In this document: positions 7,547 to 10,916 of the stretch, piece by piece
How the letters are laid out: every line of letters starts with the position of its first letter
How positions within the stretch are numbered: the first letter of the stretch is position 1
Assembly: GCA_002309195.1 (NCBI GenBank)
Contig: DBWY01000002.1
Span: 41,489 to 52,404, forward strand
DNA: 10,916 bases
Direction: 5' to 3'
From: Treponema sp. UBA1226
Lineage (GTDB): Bacteria; Spirochaetota; Spirochaetia; Treponematales; Treponemataceae
Translations under genes and position numbers: made by a program
The notes under the pieces: model-generated
Told to the model about the DNA's origin: nothing
Databases searched by the model: none
What the model saw: only the letters and a program-made list of their open reading frames with translations

Positions 7547-9280
7547 TTATTGAGAAAATTGTGCATTCTGAAGTTTGTAATATTCTCCATGTTTGGCAAT
7601 AAGCTCTTCGTGTGTACCCAGCTCAACGATTTCGTGGTCATTTACAACGGCTATTTTATCGGCGTTTTTTATAGTCGAAAGCCTGTGCGCAATTACGAGG
7701 GTAGTGCGGCCTTTTGAGAGCTCATCAAAGGAGTGCTGGATTTTAGTTTCTGTCGCTGTATCGAGCGCAGAAGTTGCTTCGTCAAGAATGAGAATAGGTG
7801 GATTTTTTAAAAAACACCTTGCAATCGAAACCCGCTGTTTCTGACCGCCGCTAAGTTTTATTCCGCGCTCGCCGACGACAGAGTCATAGCCGTTTGGCAT
7901 TTTCATTATGTCATCATGGATTTCTGCTCTTTTTGCCGCAAGCTGGATTTCTTCGTCAGTTGCATCGGGGTTTGCGTATGCGATGTTCTCGCGGATTGTT
8001 CCTGCAAATAAAAATACATCCTGCTGTACGATTCCAATTTGAGTTCTAAGGGAATGCTTTTTGATTTTTCTTATGTCGATTCCGTCCAGACTTATAGAAC
8101 CACCGGTAATTTCATAAAAGCGTGGAATAAGATTGCAGATTGTTGATTTTCCGCCGCCACTTGCCCCGACGAGTGCAAATTTTTCTCCTGCATGAATATC
8201 CAGGTTTACATGTTTCAGGACCGGGAAATCTTTTGTGTATGAAAAATCTACGTCTTTAAAACTAATGTTTCCGCGTGCAGAAAGAATATCTACTGCATCA
8301 GGTGCATCCTCGGGTTCTGGTTCAGTACGCATAAGTTCTATAAAGCGGTTAAAGCCTGCCATCCCGTTCGTGTACTGTTCAACAAGAAAATTGAGTTTAC
8401 CGATCGGGGCACGGAATGCTGCAACGAAAAGATTTGCTGCAATTAAATCAGGAAGAGTCATCTTTCCTTTCATTATAAAATAACCGCCCGTTGCAAGTAC
8501 TACAAGAGAAAGAAGGTTATTGCAGAATTCAATATTTGAAAAAAAGATTCCCATATGTTTGTAGCGAAGTTTTTTTAATTCGCTATACTGTTCATTGTAA
8601 AATTTAAAACGTTTTCTTTCGTAATCTTCATTTGCAAATCCTTTTGTTACACGAATACCTGAAATGCTTGATTCAAGACCTGCAATAAGTTCTGCAGTTT
8701 TTTCCTTAACTTTAGTTGCTGTGCGCGAAAGATTCCGGCGAGAAATAACTCCTACTGTAATCAAAACAGGAAGAGTGATAACAACAATTATTGCAAGCTC
8801 CCAGCGGATATGAAGCATCATTATGAAAGCACCGAGAAGATTGAGTACAGCAATTGAAAAGTCTTCTGGACCGTGATGAGCAAGTTCTGTTATTTCAAAG
8901 AGATCTACCGTAGCACGTGACATTATTTTTCCCGTGCGGTTTGTATCATAAAAACTGAACGGAAGTTTTTGAAGATGATCAAATACATCGCGCCTCATAT
9001 CCTGTTCAACACGATTTCCAAAAACATGTCCCCAGTATGCTACAAAAAAATTGCATCCTTTATGGATGCAGAATCCCGCAAATAAAACTGCGATAAGAAT
9101 AAAGAATGTGCGAAGCTCATAATTCGGAATGAGTGTATTGAGTGCATATCGCGTGAACATCGGAAATGCAATATCAATTCCAGCCATAAAAAAAGCGCAC
9201 ATCATGTCTGCAAAGAAGAGAGGAAGGTGCGGTTTGTAATATGAGAAAAAAATCTTGAGAGGGTGTTTTGTAAAATCCAT
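7547..9280 (-). CDS. ABC exporter half-transporter (membrane plus ATPase domains, MsbA-like)
   Basis: A 577-residue inner-membrane half-transporter that would work as a dimer. The transmembrane domain (about 10-305) has hydrophobic spans near 20-40, 58-80, 140-180 and 250-290, with the family motif LPFSFYDTNRTGKIMSR at 106-122. The ATPase domain (about 335-577) has Walker A GASGGGKST (372-380), Q-loop Gln420, signature LSGGQ (476-480), Walker B ILILDE (496-501) with the D-loop SALD, and H-loop His532. All catalytic residues are present, so a homodimer could be active. The substrate (lipid, peptide or drug) cannot be told from sequence. It separates the Amt gene from the nitrogen operon without an evident functional link. 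The ATG has no recognisable ribosome binding site and lies 16 bases behind the T-run of the amt terminator. MDFTKHPLKIF looks like a natural N-terminus, so I keep this start. Confidence 0.93.
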   Translation of the reverse strand: MDFTKHPLKIFFSYYKPHLPLFFADMMCAFFMAGIDIAFPMFTRYALNTLIPNYELRTFFILIAVLFAGFCIHKGCNFFVAYWGHVFGNRVEQDMRRDVFDHLQKLPFSFYDTNRTGKIMSRATVDLFEITELAHHGPEDFSIAVLNLLGAFIMMLHIRWELAIIVVITLPVLITVGVISRRNLSRTATKVKEKTAELIAGLESSISGIRVTKGFANEDYERKRFKFYNEQYSELKKLRYKHMGIFFSNIEFCNNLLSLVVLATGGYFIMKGKMTLPDLIAANLFVAAFRAPIGKLNFLVEQYTNGMAGFNRFIELMRTEPEPEDAPDAVDILSARGNISFKDVDFSYTKDFPVLKHVNLDIHAGEKFALVGASGGGKSTICNLIPRFYEITGGSISLDGIDIRKIKKHSLRTQIGIVQQDVFLFAGTIRENIAYANPDATDEEIQLAAKRAEIHDDIMKMPNGYDSVVGERGIKLSGGQKQRVSIARCFLKNPPILILDEATSALDTATETKIQHSFDELSKGRTTLVIAHRLSTIKNADKIAVVNDHEIVELGTHEELIAKHGEYYKLQNAQFSQ

Positions 9281-9286
9281 TTGGAT

Positions 9287-9316
9287 ATTCTAATATAAAA
9301 AAACCGCTCATGTCGA
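9287..9316 (-). promoter_or_regulatory. Possible promoter of the ABC exporter gene, embedded in the amt terminator
   Basis: TCGACA (9316-9311) and TAGAAT (9292-9287) are 18 bases apart on the minus strand, each one mismatch from consensus. The start point would fall about at the ATG, giving a leaderless or nearly leaderless mRNA, which fits the missing ribosome binding site. The match is modest and in AT-rich DNA, so it may be chance. Confidence 0.25.
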
Positions 9317-9327
9317 GCGGTTTTTTT
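9297..9327. terminator. Bidirectional intrinsic terminator behind amt
   Basis: AAACCGCTC (9301-9309) pairs with GAGCGGTTT (9315-9323) around a 5-base loop. There are seven As on the left (9297-9303) and seven Ts on the right (9321-9327), so it works in both directions. For the minus strand it lies 35 bases after the amt stop codon, the expected place for the amt terminator. Confidence 0.92.
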
Positions 9328-9362
9328 GACCAGGATAGGGCATTTTTTGATGTGGATGTTAA

Positions 9363-10916
9363 TTAATCCTGTAATGCTTCGTAACCTTCTTCGCCTGTTC
9401 TTACTTTTACAACATTCTGAACATCGTATACGAAAATCTTTCCGTCACCGATGTGTCCTGTGTAAAGAACTTCTTTTGCTGCAGTTACTACAAGGTCAAC
9501 AGGAACTTCACTTACAACGATATCAACTTTAATCTTTGGAAGAAGTGTCATATCCATTTCTACACCACGGTACTTCTGAACGTTTCCGTGCTGCTGACCG
9601 CAACCAAGTACGTTTGTTACTGTCATACCAGTTACGTTGATGTCGTTCATCGCATGCTTAAGTTCATCAAACTTGCTCTGACGTGTAATGATTGTAACCA
9701 TATGGAATTTTGCACCAGGCTTCTTTGTAGCCTTTGCAACAGGAACTGCTTTTTCGATTGGAACTGTTCCAGTTACGGCACTTGCTCCGCCGATTCCAGC
9801 GTCGCCTTCTGTCATAACCTGTGGAGCCATGATAAAGCCTGCGTAACTTGAGTCAATTCCGTGTTCAAGCTTATCAAGACCAACAACTTCTTCTTCGCGG
9901 CTTGCGCGCAGTCCATGAAGCTTTTTAATCAAAGTGAATGTAATAATCATGCACACTGTTGTCCAGAGAAGAATTGTGCCTTCGCCGAGACACTGGATTC
10001 CAAGGTGCTTTAATCCGCCGCCATAGAATAAGCCGCTTTCTACGTTGAACAAACCGTCACTCAATGTACCCCAGATTCCGTTTGCAAGGTGAACTGCAAC
10101 AGCACCAACAGGGTCATCAATATGAAGCTTTAAGTCGAGGAACTCAACTACAAGAACTACGATGATTCCAGAAACGATACCGATTATACTTGCACCGAGT
10201 GCATCAACTGTTGCACAGGTTGGTGTAATTGCTACAAGACCTGCTAAAGAAGCGTTGAGTGTCATGGAAACATCTGGCTTTCCGTTTTTGATCCATGTAA
10301 ATAACATTGTTGTTACACATGCTACTGCAGGTGCGATTGTTGTTGTTGTGAAAACAGCTGCAAGACCACCGACACCACCAAGCTGTGTACATGCAGCACC
10401 GTTAAATCCATACCATCCGAACCAGAGGATGAAAGTTCCGAGTGCACCGAGAGTTAAAGAGTGTCCCGGAATTGCATGAACTTTTGTTACCTTACCATTT
10501 TTATCATAATCGTACTTTCCAATTCGCGGTCCAAGGAAAATAGCACCGATTAATGCTGCTGTTCCACCTACAGAGTGAATTGCAGCTCCACCTGCAAAGT
10601 CAACAAAGCCAAGCTGTACTAACCAGCCCTGTGGATTCCATACCCATCCTGCTTCGATTGGATATACGATTGCAGATATTACTGCTGAATAAATACAGTA
10701 AGCAGAGAACTTTGTACGTTCGGCCATAGATCCAGAAACGATTGTTGCTGCAGTTGCACAGAATACTAAGTTGAATACAAAGCTTGACCAATCAAGTTCT
10801 GCAAATTTTGTAAACAGCTGCATATTTGGTTTTCCGATAAAACCGAAGAAATAATTTTCGCTCATCATTAAACCAAAACCAAGAAGCATGAACATAGGAG
10901 TTCCAATACAGAAATC
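9363..10916 (-). CDS. amt: Ammonium transporter (Amt family) fused to a C-terminal PII domain; 5' end outside window
   Basis: The frame is open to the window edge (beginning DFCIGTPMFM), so only the first Amt helices are missing; 517 residues are visible. Numbered from the Met at 10895, the channel part spans 1 to about 330, with the AGGAAIHSVGG helix carrying pore His107 and the DDPVGAVAVHLANG helix carrying pore His269. A linker rich in Ala, Pro and Lys (about 345-396) leads to a PII domain (397-505) with GMTVTNVLGCGQQHG, KYRGVEMD, LLPKIKVDIVV, GHIGDGKIFVYD and VRTGEE. The nucleotide and 2-oxoglutarate ligands Gln39, Lys58 and Lys90 of E. coli GlnB are kept (Gln435, Lys454, Lys486). The uridylylated Tyr51 is Met447, while Tyr46 is kept. 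Free PII normally plugs Amt with its T-loop; here plug and channel share a chain, so gating is probably by ATP/ADP and 2-oxoglutarate only. It ends at its own terminator. Confidence 0.94.
   Translation of the reverse strand, partial: DFCIGTPMFMLLGFGLMMSENYFFGFIGKPNMQLFTKFAELDWSSFVFNLVFCATAATIVSGSMAERTKFSAYCIYSAVISAIVYPIEAGWVWNPQGWLVQLGFVDFAGGAAIHSVGGTAALIGAIFLGPRIGKYDYDKNGKVTKVHAIPGHSLTLGALGTFILWFGWYGFNGAACTQLGGVGGLAAVFTTTTIAPAVACVTTMLFTWIKNGKPDVSMTLNASLAGLVAITPTCATVDALGASIIGIVSGIIVVLVVEFLDLKLHIDDPVGAVAVHLANGIWGTLSDGLFNVESGLFYGGGLKHLGIQCLGEGTILLWTTVCMIITFTLIKKLHGLRASREEEVVGLDKLEHGIDSSYAGFIMAPQVMTEGDAGIGGASAVTGTVPIEKAVPVAKATKKPGAKFHMVTIITRQSKFDELKHAMNDINVTGMTVTNVLGCGQQHGNVQKYRGVEMDMTLLPKIKVDIVVSEVPVDLVVTAAKEVLYTGHIGDGKIFVYDVQNVVKVRTGEEGYEALQD

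Overview
The window is a compact, moderately AT-rich bacterial chromosome segment. A host-associated anaerobic spirochaete of the Treponema type is my best guess, from overall protein style, the Amt-PII fusion and the ANTAR-linked glutamine synthetase. This is an impression from memory, not a search, and a clostridial-type relative is not excluded. No mobile elements, CRISPR arrays, tRNAs or rRNAs are visible.

Layout. The plus strand carries only the 3' end of rho (1-561). Everything else reads leftward on the minus strand. The 3' part of an ammonium transporter gene with a fused PII signalling domain (9363-10916) enters from the right edge and is closed by a strong two-way intrinsic terminator (9297-9327). 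An MsbA-like ABC exporter gene (7547-9280) follows. Next come a good sigma-70-type promoter (about 7515-7544), a terminator-like hairpin in the leader RNA (7438-7502), and a tightly packed five-gene cluster: asnB (5609-7420), a stand-alone C-terminal half of carB (4006-5607), pyrG (2401-3993), glnA-like (1180-2376) and an ANTAR-domain regulator (607-1176). Gaps between these five genes are 1, 12, 24 and 3 bases, so they are almost certainly one operon. It converges on rho across only 45 bases.

Logic. Nearly every gene handles ammonia or glutamine amide nitrogen: ammonium uptake and PII sensing, glutamine synthesis, and glutamine or ammonia use for asparagine, CTP and probably carbamoyl phosphate. 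ANTAR proteins are RNA-binding antiterminators. One encoded at the end of an operon whose leader carries an intrinsic terminator directly before the first ribosome binding site suggests a self-contained, nitrogen-responsive antitermination circuit. I could not find the textbook twin-hexaloop ANTAR target in the leader, so this remains an inference.

Points needing a second look: the orphan CarB half, the glutamine synthetase with lysine in place of the catalytic flap glutamate, the degenerate receiver domain of the ANTAR protein, the fused PII domain lacking the uridylylation tyrosine, and the ABC gene starting directly behind a terminator without a visible ribosome binding site.
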